Shown here piece by piece: positions 22,016-33,688 of a stretch of DNA of 64,000 nucleotides (within the stretch, counting starts at the first letter, position 1; every line of letters starts with the position of its first letter). The notes beneath the pieces are model-generated. The model did not search any database. It saw only the letters and a list, made by a program, of their open reading frames with translations, and was not told where the DNA came from. Position numbers and translations under genes: made by a program. Source of the stretch: Enoplosus armatus (Eukaryota; Chordata; Actinopteri; Centrarchiformes; Enoplosidae); the NCBI RefSeq assembly GCF_043641665.1, contig NC_092182.1, positions 26,133,741-26,197,740 of the forward strand. The letters are read 5' to 3'.

Positions 22016-24250
22016 CTGTATTTGGACACTTGAACAACAGAATGAAGGGTTCTCTGGCGAGCACATCTTCATCTTCCTCTTCTTCGTACTGGTAGGAGTC
22101 GATCATCTTCACCTCATCCTTTCTGACACACACACACACACACACACACGTTTGCCTGTATGCATGTACACGTGTACACATGTACTGTATCAGAAACTTT
22201 GGAGCTGTATTTCCACAGTCTGGCTTCATAACATTGGACTGGGTTGTAATTTTGTTCATCTTTTTATTGTTTTGAAGGTGTACTCATTATCTCTGCCAAT
22301 TACCTTATATATGGTAAATGGACTTCACATATCGCTACTTTTCAACCTGAACGGTTTCCAAACCACTTTATAGATCAGGTCTCACTCTCTCATTCACCCG
22401 TTCACACTTGCTCAAGGACACTTCGACATGTGGACCGTACTTGAAGGATGTCAGTTAAACATCTATATTCCCAGGATGAGGTGTTTGGTCCGATGTGATC
22501 ATTTATAAAGCACTTTGACAGTAAAGGTTTAAAGGAAAAGTCTTTGTTCTTCACTATTTCTTGGTTCAAAATAATCAGAATACACCTCACAAAACATTTT
22601 GAGACGCGAATGTTTGAATAAAACTATTTGTTTTTAATATTCCACAAAGTTTTCCTATAATTAGTAACTGAACTCATGTAGGAGTGGTCTATTTGAGACG
22701 CACATGCACATATTAACTCAGCCTAAAGGTGGCGCTACAGTAACATGATCTAATTTAAATGGCTATAACTCTTAACTCATGTGACATTTTGCACAATTCA
22801 TCCATTCTGATGCAGATCCAGACGCAGGCGGGTTAAATCTTTCTAAATATTTTCTTTTCATATCTTTCTTTCAAATGATTTATCAAAGCAACAGGTTCAG
22901 AGGATTGTGCAGCTGTGGCAGAGGTGAGCTCTGTTTTTGGAGACACTGTGATGAGCAGATACTGCAATCGGTTTTCATTCGGAGTCAGTTACTCACTTCA
23001 TACTTCAGACCAGGTCTCTCTTGAGAATGAGACCCTGTGCCTGTTTAAATAAAGGTTAAATAAAAAATAAATAAAATACCTGTAGAAGAAGACAAACTGC
23101 TCCCTGTACGAGCTGCGTCCCAGAAATTCACTGCGCTCCACAGCGTACGGATGATGTTTGTTCCTTCTGTCAAAATACAGAAACAACTGGAACTGAAACA
23201 GCTTTTCTTGACGTATTTATGTTAAAGAGTGAAAACATTTGGAAGCATTTAAAAGGTCTTACTCGCATTGTAAGAATAGACCTTTTTGACTTCACAGCAG
23301 GAGCCGATTTCACAAACTTTAAATAGATTCATCTGTTGCACAAAGCTGTCTAGTTCTTGACTGTCTTAAGCAGGACTAACACTAACACTAACACTGCTAT
23401 GAATTCTGGGTAAATTAATACTTTTTTTCGAACTACAAAACATGGCTGACCAAATAACCCACGTGAAACCGCTCAGCTCTGTTCACTCCGGCAGAAAATG
23501 TTTGGCAAAACGTGGCGAAGTGCGATGTTTTAATGGCACCTGGCCGGAGAATTAGAGGCACCGTGTATTTGTCCATGCGTAGAGAACTTACCCGTAGTTG
23601 TTGAGTTCTATGAGGAACTTGTCCATGGCCCTGCCGCCGTGACCCATCACCTCCAGCAAAACCACGACGCTGTACCGAGACACAATCTGCAACAAACACA
23701 CTAATAAGATAAAGCCTGATAAAAACATCATTAAACACAAGTTCAGTAGGAAAAGCACAAGAACAATACAAGGACCCTGAAACTAACTGAAGCAGCTAAA
23801 TGGAATTCAGCCATCATTAACTTCATTATTTACAGATTTTCTCACTGTGACAAAATGTATTCAGTGAAAAAAGGTCAATAGAAAAATCAATAATAACATC
23901 TGAGCTATAGAACCAAATACAGCATATTATAATGTATTCATAGGAGTTTCATCAACAAAACATCATTTTTACAGAAACACAGCGTAAAACACCAAACAGA
24001 GGTCTTGTTTCTGTGATCGTCATACAAACAAACATTGATCACGTCTGTCTTCCAAAATAAACATTATTATTTTCACACCGTTTGAGCATCACAGAAATAT
24101 GAAATATAATAAATCATTTTACTGATCGTCAGAGTTTTGATCTCAGCCCGGTCCAGCACAGTGAGTTACCTTGATGAGAGTTTTCTGCACAGCCTCATTG
24201 TTGACTTTGCTCAGTCCCAGTTTCTTGACATTGAAGGCTGCGATCCTCAT
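20146..24250 (-). CDS. dnase1l4: DNase I-like endonuclease without tail (dnase1l4-type, copy 2), 262 aa
   Basis: Tandem paralogue of the DNase at 12.4-17.2 kb. Coding exons: 24170-24250, 23592-23686, 23080-23166, 22016-22122, 21813-21925, 20933-21087, 20296-20392, 20146-20199. Exons 1-3 and 5-7 have the same length as in copy 1; exon 4 is two codons shorter. Active-site set present: N7 (IAAFNVKK), E39 (LLEVMG), E81 (YREQF), H134 (IPVHTKP), D168/N170 (LGDFNAD), D212 (TYDR), D251/H252 (SDHYPVEV). It therefore looks enzymatically intact. It ends VELKKN with a TAA a few codons after the fold, so it lacks the basic tail of copy 1. It has no signal peptide. Exon 4 sits between two microsatellites and intron 4 is only 90 bases, about half of it TG. 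Confidence 0.9.
21388..21480 (+). repeat. Family A element fragment
   Basis: CAGCGGTGGAAGAAGTAGTC followed by CTTTACTTAAGTAAAAGTAC, a family A terminus. A family D copy follows at about 21530-21715. Confidence 0.55.
21530..21715 (+). repeat. Family D repeat copy
   Basis: Contains CAGCAGCAAACAGCAGACAG, then GACACAGTCAGAGACGAGCT and GAACACAGTGGAG, as at 8960-9020. Lies in intron 5 of DNase copy 2. Confidence 0.55.
21970..22012. repeat. (CA)n microsatellite at the exon-4 donor of DNase copy 2
   Basis: About 21 CA units. In transcript sense the intron begins GTATG and runs straight into (TG)n. Confidence 0.95.
22126..22149. repeat. (CA)n microsatellite at the exon-4 acceptor of DNase copy 2
   Basis: About 12 CA units. 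In transcript sense the acceptor reads (TG)n-TCAG with no pyrimidine tract. Confidence 0.95.
22290..22450 (+). repeat. Dispersed fish repeat (GGTAAATGGACTTCACATAT type)
   Basis: Contains TGGTAAATGGACTTCACATA, CATTCACCCGTTCACACTTG and CTCAAGGACACTTCGACATG, words typical of a very common teleost dispersed repeat. Lies in intron 3 of DNase copy 2. Confidence 0.5.
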
Positions 24251-24589
24251 TTTGACTGTAAAAACAAAAATCTGTTACGTTTCTTCACTTGAGTTGAACC
24301 ACGAGATACAGTTTAAGTGTCGTTACTGTTCACGTGCACGTTCAATCACACAGGTATCACTCCGCTGATGTACCACTGTCAAAAAGGTATACTGACCATT
24401 GAATCAGTTAACAAAAAGTAGTGCCGATTGTCTTTTATTTTATTATATCAGAGTGTTCTTGTTCCTCTCTTCCAGCTTTGATGAACTCTAAGTCAACAGC
24501 AAACAAAACATATGAAACAAAAGACTGTGTTTCAGGGAATACACATTTTGGACTTGATTTAAACAGAAAGAAACAATCAGTTCAATAGT

Positions 24590-24770
24590 CTCTGTTGAAG
24601 TTAACTGTGGGGGGGGTCTACGGTTCCTTTCAGGGCAGCGTCGTACTGGGGATTCAGAGTCCACAGTTTCTGGAGTTTGAGCGTCACTATTAACAGTAGC
24701 TGGTTTCATGAGGGTGTCGTCTGAGCCCTGAGGGGTATCTGAACCCTCTGATGTCGCTGATATATCCAGT
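24590..24770 (-). mobile_element. Possible retroelement polyprotein tail fragment
   Basis: Minus-strand frame with RRCPERNRRPPPQL after a Ser/Thr/Pro/Asp-rich stretch. That composition resembles the C-terminus of LTR-retroelement integrases. It is short, with no integrase core or LTR visible, and lies in the leader intron of DNase copy 2. Confidence 0.3.
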
Positions 24771-24792
24771 GCATCATTTCAGAGATTTAAAC

Positions 24793-24990
24793 AAGCCTCT
24801 ACAGCCACGCCAGCTGCTCTGTGAGGCTGCACTTAAGCACGGTGGTGCTTGAGGCTGATGGGAATATAATATTATTTGGTCATCCTGAGGGGGACATTCA
24901 TATTTGTACCAAATTTCAAGGCAATCCATCCGATAGTTGTTGCTGTTGAGACATTTCTCTTTCAAACCACAAATATAGAGATATTTCCGT
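24793..24990. repeat. Family C repeat copy
   Basis: Contains AGCACGGTGGTGCTTGAGGC, TTTCAAGGCAATCCATCCGA and GATAGTTGTTGCTGTTGAGA. Confidence 0.6.
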
Positions 24991-25816
24991 CTGGACCAGC
25001 GTGGTGTGACACAGAAGAAGAAAGAAATGAGGCAGCAGATGAAAAAGGGGAAGTGAAAGCAGAAAAGCCACATCTGACAGTTTTAGCTGCACCTGAAAAC
25101 ATCAGAAAGGAAGCGGTTGTCTTTATCTTGGTGTGTATTTTTATTTAGCATTAATTGAAACCTCTGCATGTGACGCAGCAGGGAGGTGAGTTCATTTGTA
25201 TCCAGCTGCTAAAAGATGAAACAGGAATCGAGCACAGAAGTCTTTCTGTTCAGGACACGTTCAGTGGAAAGGAAATGGACTTCATGATGTAGAAACACAT
25301 AACATAATAAGGTTTTATTGAATTGTGTATGTGATATATTGTACGTGACACACATGAAACATGTATGATTATATGTATGAAATTATCAAACTTTTTTATG
25401 GTTTACATGACTTTGTAAGTGTATTATCTATGTTTTTCCTTTTAAAGCACTTAGTAATTACGTAAGCACTTATTAGATAAGTAAATAAACTTTTGTTATA
25501 CTTTTATAAACTTTACATTTCTACACCTTAACGCCTGAAGAAAAAAATAGATTCTCCAGAATAAAAAAATATATAAAAGAAGAAGGAGAAGAAACGAGAA
25601 GAGAAGCACTGGTTTTAAAAATATATATTTAACATATTATTATTATTATTTTTAATGTCAGTTTGGCGGCTTTACAACAGTCCAGCAGGTTTCCCGCCTA
25701 CTCTGACCTGACATCACACTACGCAAAATCACACAATAACACTTCACACTTTGGTTGCTGCAAGTATCATCAGCACTGAAAAGTAGAAAACTAGTAAGAA
25801 ACAAAAAAAAACTCAC

Positions 25817-25965
25817 CAATCTGGTTGAAATGATCCAATATTCAAACAGCAGCAGAGGTTGTTAGTGTGTCAGCAGACAGACGTGACTGAGAGTTTCTGC
25901 AGAGAAGACGAAGGAGGCGAATGTCCCAGAGAGAGAGAGACAGGAAGTTTCTCTGCCAGACAACA
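25817..25965 (-). promoter_or_regulatory. Non-coding first exon and promoter block of DNase copy 2
   Basis: The first exon ends CAACCAGATTG-GTGAGTT (donor at 25811-25816). A little upstream, at about 25939-25958, lies the GACAGGAAGT block shared with copy 1. The 5' limit is estimated. Confidence 0.5.
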
Positions 25966-26494
25966 AGTTGGCGCCCAAACAGTCAAATGATTGGCAGTGA
26001 ATCCGTTCAAATATCAGCGAAAAAAGGTGGTGAGGAAATTAAATATTGCCCTTTCCTGCCTGCACTGTAAGCAGCAGTACATTTACTCAAACTTTACATG
26101 GACACTATTTTAAGGTACTTTTTCAGAGGGAAATATTGTAGATATTTGATAGTAGTTTAAATACAGCTGTAGTTACTTTTCAGATTAAGATTTTACATGA
26201 AAATACACAAGTTTATAAAATACAAAATGAATCTTCTTACACTCTAGTTGGGGCTCCTGGGTTTCTGATGATGAGTTGTTGACCAGTTTCACTAAAAAGA
26301 CGTTTCCTCTCTGATGTTTTTTTTTTAGTTTAAACATTAAAATAATTCAGGAAAAAGCAAAATAATAACTGGACCTCCAACTGATGGAAGATTTACCCTC
26401 AGAGTACCGGGTGGAAAGTGACTCATATAAAAAAGTGGCGGGAGGAAACCGTCCAACGTGGTCAGCATTTGAAATTTCATTTTCCTCCTCGGTG

Positions 26495-26563
<69 letters not shown>

Positions 26564-28676
26564 AGCTGGGCTTACTGCATATTTCTATGATCTTGCAGGG
26601 AGACAGGAAGCTCCTCCCTGGATGTTTGAAACAAATGAAATGATCCTGTTCCCTTTTTTCACTGTTTGAACATCACAACTCCTCTATTAGAAAAACAACC
26701 TTATTATCAAATTAATAACCAGACGACACTCTGCACATATGGACCACTCAGACTGTGACCAGCTGAATATCACGGAAGAAATCTGAATTATTCTCTTTAA
26801 TATTATTATAATAATATAATTTTGTAACTTGTGTAAAAGACGTGCTGACTCTCTCTCTCTCTCTCTCTAATAGAGGAACTCACAACAATTACAGTGTATT
26901 AATATCGTGGACACGTGACGGGCAGATAATGTGTCTGCATTAAGCTGCATTGCTGAACTAAGATCAGACAAGATCAACCTTTATTGATCCCAGGAGGGAG
27001 ATTTAGCATTACAGCAGCACAAGAAGGCCAGAGAGGAAGACAGGGACAGAATACAGATGAGCAGAAAATAATATTTATATACAGATAACAAAAAAGTTAT
27101 AACGCGATATACAGTAAGTTACCCTGACCAGTGTGCATACATGTATGTGCAATGATCTGAAAGTCCACATCAAAGTGACAAAGTGAATGCAGTACATTTG
27201 GAGTACTTATATGCAGATCAGAATTTATAATTTATAGATTAGATATACTCAAAACACACTGTGTATCTTGAGCTTTAACAAATGTGCTGAATGTTTTTCC
27301 TTGTGCAGAACAGCGTCTGTCCAGCAGTTCAACTTTTGAAATGAGTATTTGGATATTTGTAGATTCTGGATTTTTCAATGAGGGAGGAAAAGTAGATGTC
27401 ATCTTAATAATTATTTTTTAACAAAGTCATTGAACCTTTTTTGTGGGAAAACCACGTCAGACACAAACTATTATTCCAAGCAGAGTATTTTTATCCATCT
27501 TAAAACATGGAGGGGATCTTTTGTTTTACATATTTTGAAAAGCACCACAAGGACAATTGAATCTTCTTTGTTCTTTGATATCTGGGTAACTAATGAAGCG
27601 ATAAAGATAGTAAAAGACCGACCACACAGATCGCGACTGCAGGATCCACAGAAACAACTTCTTCTTCTTCTAATTACAGGAACATTAGCCATATTAGACA
27701 AGAAACAGGACAATGTTATATTTCATTAGTTATTTAATTACATCAAATATGAAAAACACATCCATGGTGTCTAATCTCACAAGAGAGAAAACACTCAAAC
27801 TGTTTACAATTATGCCTCATTCATGGTTGTCTTGGCAACATACTGATTTATTCACTTCTGGTTGCCATAGCAGTGTAGTGGCTGACTAATTAGGGCAGGT
27901 TCTGAATTCACCTGCTGACTCTGAAGTTACTGACAACCAGCCTCATGTGTGTTGAAAACAATGTGTAAATAAATCATGTTTATTTATTATCATTACGTTT
28001 ACGAGCTGCAGTCGAGGACGAGTCTGTCGCATGTGAGAATCAGGCAGAGAGTCGGTCACTCTTTGTTTCACAGAACGTGAGGATTTGCTTGCAGCTGAGC
28101 AGTGAAGTGAGTTTTGCACCAGATACATTACATATAATGAAAGACACTGTTTTAGAGTTGCACGCGGGGGCTTTCCTGCTCAATACAAGGCTTGTTTAGC
28201 GGTTTGGGTTAACCAGCAAATAAAACAATGGACTTCTGCTTCATCATCCTGGGCGACGGCAGAGTTTTGTTCTCCGCTGGTGGAGGTGGAATGTTTCAGG
28301 AGCAGAGCATCATGGGACGGGGTGGAGGGCGGGTGTGAAGCTGTGTACTAAGTTCTGTTTGGACCAGCATTAATGTACATGTGGAAACTCTGAACTGAGT
28401 GTATCTGATAAAAACAAAAAAAACATGTTACGATGATAATCAGTTGTGCATTTGCCTGAATTCTCCATATTTCAACTGTGAAAGTTTCTTTCTGATAAAA
28501 TTTGGGAATATCTATCCTGGACCCCGCTGTGCAGCAGGCCAATCAGGTGCCCCACAGGTGAACTCCTGCGTAACTCATAATGTCATCAACCAAGAGCTGA
28601 AGCCCAGAACAGAAACAGAAACTTTACAAAAGTAGCTCGATCTTTGTGGACAGTGTTTGTTCAAATGTCCGGCGTG
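25966..28676. other. Intergenic, repeats only
   Basis: Between the DNase copy 2 promoter and the sec13 3' end. Holds a family A fragment (26066-26225), a 65-bp (CA)n run (26497-26561), a short (CT)n run (26849-26868) and an inverted LINE 3' end (26968-27140, TCAACCTTTATTGATCCCAG). The 99-codon frame at 27430-27729 has no family resemblance and is AT-rich. No gene seen. Confidence 0.5.
26497..26561. repeat. (CA)n microsatellite, 65 bp
   Basis: Uninterrupted CA run; the source of THTHTH/CVCVCV pseudo-frames. Confidence 0.97.
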
Positions 28677-28682
28677 TTTATT
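28677..28682 (-). terminator. Poly(A) signal of sec13
   Basis: AATAAA on the minus strand, 76 bases after the sec13 stop codon. Confidence 0.6.
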
Positions 28683-28757
28683 AATTTCTCTTTGAAGATT
28701 GGGGTCATTGTTGTGTACGTATGTGTGTGTGTGTGTGTGTGTGTGTTCATGTGTGTG

Positions 28758-28879
28758 TCACTGCTCGCTCTGCTGTGTGTCTGTGATGGTGGAGACGGCT
28801 CCCTGGCCCTTGCTGACGTCACTGATACACGCCCACTGACCGTCCATCGACTCCTTCCACAGCGTCACCTACAGAGAAA

Positions 28880-28961
<82 letters not shown>

Positions 28962-31900
28962 AGACAAGTGTGTAAGTGTGCTCACAGCAGTCAGACGTCA
29001 GGTACAACACATTCACCACAGTTTGTTTTTAGCACAACATTTGCCTGAAAACCAAACAATCGACAAATAAAAAGTCTGCGTTTCTTTTTACAACATCTGG
29101 ATTATTGTGAATGAGGCCACAAAGACACGAGTGAACCAGGAAAAAAAATATTCAGGTATAAAAAAAGCATAGAAAATCTATCAAAATGTAGTAAATGTAT
29201 TTACATTTGGGGGGAGAACAAAAACAAGAGACTGTGCCAGTGTTTCTTCCTGTATTACCTTGTTGTCTCCTCCAGAAACAGCCAGTATATTCCCAGTGAT
29301 AGACCAGCTGACGTGCCAAACAACATCATTAAACTTATGGAGCAGTTTGGCCGTCCAGGTGTTGCCTGCGGGGTCGTCACACGTCCAGATGAACACACGT
29401 CCGTCCTACAAGAAGGAAACGGTGACCAAAGTCTTAATTCATCCCGCTTAACTCTGGTGGAACGTCACCAAGCAGACAGTGTTTTTGTTTTATTCATCGA
29501 GGTGTTCAGGCAGCAGCTAATAAACTTAATGCAGCCTCTTATTGATAAGAGATGTCCTGTGGGTCTGTACTTTGGACTTTTTTCAGCTTTCACCTCCAAT
29601 CACGTACCAGGATACTGGAGAAATCTCTAGCTCCACCTGGTGGTGCAGATAATAAATTCACACCGTGCTAAATTCCCGCCAGTTTACTGTTTCTAAATAA
29701 ACTGCTGATAAACGCAGTTTGATGGTTTTTAATGCACAAAGTGACGAGATTGCATGATTACAATAAACTTGATTGATTGATTGATTGAAGCCCTGAAACA
29801 TTGCAATATTCTGGGTGCTGCTAAGGAGCAGAAAACGTTGGACATACAAGTGTCACACCCCTTTAATTCCAATAAATCTCACCTGCGAGCAGCTGGCGAT
29901 GGTGCTGGTGGGAAGACCAATAGAAGGAGCCCAGCCGACGTCTCTCACCCAATCACTGTGAGCCTCCAGCTTCTGATCCTCCTTCCACTGACCGTCTTCC
30001 TCTCTGCAGGCGGGAAGTGACAATCAGTGACAGTTCAGCCATAAACTGTCAACTCCTTGAGCCTTTATTTTACAAAAGAAACGACTTCCCTGACAAGAGT
30101 AGTCCAACAATTTAGCACTGCTCTCTTATAACTTTGTCGGACTCATGATGGACAGTTTCGATTCAGCAGAACGAGAGATATCATCATCTTTTTTATTCCA
30201 CACATTCATCTTCCTCAAAACCTGGCACTTACATTACCCACAATGCAACTCAGCCGCAGACAAAAGGCTTTCTACAACTGTTTTCACATATGTGGTAGTA
30301 CTCCCCAAGAGCTGTAGAAAGACTTTGATGAGTAAAATCGGTACAGTTCCTCTTGAATAACAAACTCAGGGTCTGCTATTTTTATATATATTATATTTAA
30401 ACATCTAATGCTAATTGAACAGTTTTTTGACTCTGCTTTACAAACCATGTGATTGTTCTCTGCCCCATATTTTCTCCATGTCAAGTCGCTAAACACTACG
30501 CGCCAAAAGATGAAATGCCATACAAAGTCTAACTTACTTCCAGAGTTTGACCAGGTTGTCGCAGCCTCCGGAGACGAAGCGTTTGACGTAGTTTGGTTTC
30601 TGTCCTGACGGCTGATCAATCAGGCTGCCTGGAACTACAGCAGGAGCCCAACTCACTGCGTTACAGCCAATCTGCAGGAAAAATACAACTGAATTAATCC
30701 TGTTGTATTAACAGAGACAAGAGCAGCACCGGCTCGCAGTATTACATTACACATTTCACTCACAAAGCAAATGCAATACAATAATGGAAAGAGTAATACC
30801 GATAAACGGAGTAGAGGTATAAATCATTCAACAGCATTTAATCTCACGAAATCATGAAAATTACACAGAAATTACAGTTCTGCATCTCAAACTCACAGTG
30901 TGTGCGTTGCTGATCTTCTTGACGTCCCACTGCTGATCCCCGGTGAACGTGAGAAGGGAAATAGCTCCATCTGAGCTGCCGCAGGCCAGGAGCAGACCGA
31001 AGTCATAGGGACCCCAGCAGACTGAGTTCACTGGAGACACACAAAGGTAGATTTAACAAACGTGAAACTCCAACACACTGTTCTGTAGCTGTTAACAAAA
31101 CATCGTGGCAGTTTGAAATTTACTTTATCATTTATATCATCATCCTCTGTTAGAGGAGACAGTCACAGATATAAAAGCAGGAAGACAGAAAAGAACTTTA
31201 ACAATGTTATTTCACCTGGACACACACAGAGCTACCGACCTGATGACTCGTGTCCGGTGTATTCATACATCTTGTCCCAGGATCCGTTCTCCTCCTTCCA
31301 GATGATGACTTTACGGTCGTAGGAACAGGAAGCCAGAATGTTTCCGAACATCGGGTGAGCCCACGCTACCTGCCACACGGGACCCTCGTGCCTGCACAAA
31401 TACAGAGACCCAAGTTAAGTTTAAAATATCAGGGTGAAAGAAATGATGCAATACAAATATATGCCAATAAGGGCGACCTTAGGTGTGATATCAGTGTTTA
31501 AGCCCTCATTAATCTTTTGTACTTTCTACGGCAAATTTATTTATCTCCAAAATGTATAACCTGGCAAAATAATTGGTAGCCTATTACAAGGGACAAACTT
31601 ACTACAAAGAATCATAATTTACTACTTCTTTTCAAGTGGCTGCAGTTAACTTGTGTGTAATGTAATTTAATGCCATTTATTTATCTATGTAAAGTGACAG
31701 AGACCATTTTTCTTTCAGCTTTAGCTCCCTGGTTTGTTTGTGGAAGCCCAGAATCTTACCCTCTGAGGTCTGCTACCAGGATCTGCCCTCCATTTCTGAC
31801 ATCAAAGATCTTTACGGTGCGGTCAGAGGAACAGGTGGCGAGCCGAGTCCCGTAGTAGTCCATCTGGGCATCATGCTGCAACAGACAGAACAAGACATCA

Positions 31901-32568
31901 ACACCTGAAGTGAGGAAATAATCTCCCCCTGAGGCAACAACAATTGTTTCCTAAACTTCAGCTTTCATTCTACAAAAATGTGGCACAATCAGGATAATTA
32001 GACTGCGTCTGTAAATCACAATATTGACACCTGACGGTATGTATTAATATTGACATGTCAGCAGCAGCAGCCACCGTGTCAGCTGGTTCCCCGTCGATGT
32101 GTTCCCCCTTAACGTTACAATAACCCGAACCTAACCCTTAAAGAAATGACACGCTACAGTGACTGACAAACATGCAACACGAAGCTAGAAGATACAAAAT
32201 GTGTATTTGTGGCACCTGCAACAGCGATTTTCAATAACTCCTGTCTCTTTAGCGAATGCTAACGTTAGCTTCAGTTATCGGCTAGGTTAGAGCTAAAAAA
32301 AAGAAGGAAAACTGGAAAACTTACTATCATGTCCTCGTGAGAGGTGTCCACCGTGTTGATAACGGAAACCTGAAATTCACACACAAATAAATCAGCATTA
32401 AAATGACACAAAAAAAGATATGCTACACTATATTGCTTCAGGGATTAGCCCTCTGTCATTAGCCAGACTGCTAACGAGCTAGCTACTTGGGCACGTCAGC
32501 AACCAGCTAACGGTCAACGTCAGACAACACAAACGTTAGCGACAACGTTTAATGAAAAGTCTCACCAT
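28758..32568 (-). CDS. sec13: SEC13, COPII coat / nuclear pore WD40 protein, 320 aa
   Basis: Six-bladed WD40 protein that pairs with SEC31 in the outer COPII coat at ER exit sites and with the NUP96/NUP107 scaffold of the nuclear pore; it is also part of GATOR2. Exons: 32566-32568 (the initiator Met alone), 32325-32369, 31760-31875, 31240-31391, 30897-31030, 30538-30671, 29883-30003, 29259-29405, 28758-28868; all phases fit. Diagnostic segments: [117 protein letters not shown]. The length agrees with human SEC13 (322 aa). A (CA)n run of about 80 bases lies just above the last exon. The gene is divergent from cand2, with about 690 bases between start codons. Confidence 0.97.
28879..28959. repeat. 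(CA)n microsatellite, 81 bp, beside the last sec13 acceptor
   Basis: In sec13 sense this is (TG)40, followed directly by GGTTTCTCTGTAG and exon 9. A second (TG)n run (about 28724-28747) falls in the sec13 3' UTR region. Confidence 0.97.
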
Positions 32569-33260
32569 GACTGCGGCTAAACCAGGACCCCTCTGGAAAG
32601 TTACTCCTTATTTACTTCAAAATGAATAAGCCAGCTTCACCAACTATTCCGACGTGGCAACAAGTACAGAAGCCGCTTCCCACCCTCAGGGTCCGGCCAC
32701 AGTTTCTACCGGCGGAAACGACAAACGGCCAGCAAAGGTTCCACATCCCAAAAGTAACGTAACTTGGAGGTTGAAATTAGAAAAATAAAAATCTAACAAA
32801 GCGTTGTAAATGTTAAAGAAAGAAAAGACAGAACAACTGCCAATATAACCCTCTAGCAACATAACATCCTAACTTTCTAACTAAGAGGAAGACGGTTAAT
32901 CCAACATCTTACGCTACTAAGAGAAGAGCAAACGGTTGTTAACGATAATTCAAACGAACATTTGAACTTTTACGCTAACTGACCTACAAAATTAAATATT
33001 AAATGCCATTTAATTACAGATTACTAAAAGTGGCAATACTTCATTGTGTCCACACGGTGGCGCCAAACAGCTGAAACAACTTTCCCCAAATATCTATTTT
33101 TATCTGAACCCTACAAGTGTCAAGTTCCCACCACCGGTTAGCTGTCCTGTGTTACTTCTCTCTGCCCCCTCCAGCCTCGCCATGTTGCTGGCTTAAATCG
33201 GTCGCCACAGTTTTCTGATTTTTAACGTAGAATAACTTTCACGGCTGTCAAAGTACCAAC
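32569..33260. promoter_or_regulatory. Divergent promoter region, sec13 / cand2
   Basis: The 692 bases between the two start codons, on opposite strands. No TATA box or long repeat is obvious. It holds GC-richer patches (32680-32730, 33160-33210) and the GCTAACGTTAGC-like words common around fish housekeeping starts lie just inside the sec13 end. Both genes are broadly expressed, so a shared bidirectional promoter is plausible but inferred. Confidence 0.5.
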
Positions 33261-33639
33261 ATGTCGAACGTGTCTTACCACATCTCCAACCTGTTGGAGA
33301 AAATGACATCAACTGACAAAGACTTTAGGTAAGACAGAGTGTCGGTTAGCTTAATGAGCAGCCTGTGCGTCTGACAGTGAGATGACACTTTTTGGTGCTG
33401 ACTCAGTGGCTAACTGTCTTTATGTGTGTCATTTCACTACACAGGCGACATTTCTTTCCTTTTTTTTTTAAAATAAAAGTGTAATTTGACTTGAGATTTG
33501 TGAAATCACAAGTCTACCTTTAACCAATTTTTAATGTGAGTGGGGATTTAGTGTCATAACACAAAATAAAAAATCAGACTTTTTAATGAGTTCATAATTT
33601 ACTTTTCTTTGCCTCTTGTCTCTTTCTATTGTCCTGTTA

Positions 33640-33688
<49 letters not shown>

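Noticed and set aside
21966..22373. Open frames rich in THTHTH or CVCVCV (also at 3252, 18251, 26337, 28644, 33626, 36621, 37933, 38126)
   Set aside because: They are translations of CA/TG microsatellites joined to antisense or intronic DNA, with no family resemblance.
27430..27729. 99-codon frame as a small gene
   Set aside because: AT-rich, no motif, no splice or promoter context, and an equally long frame on the other strand.
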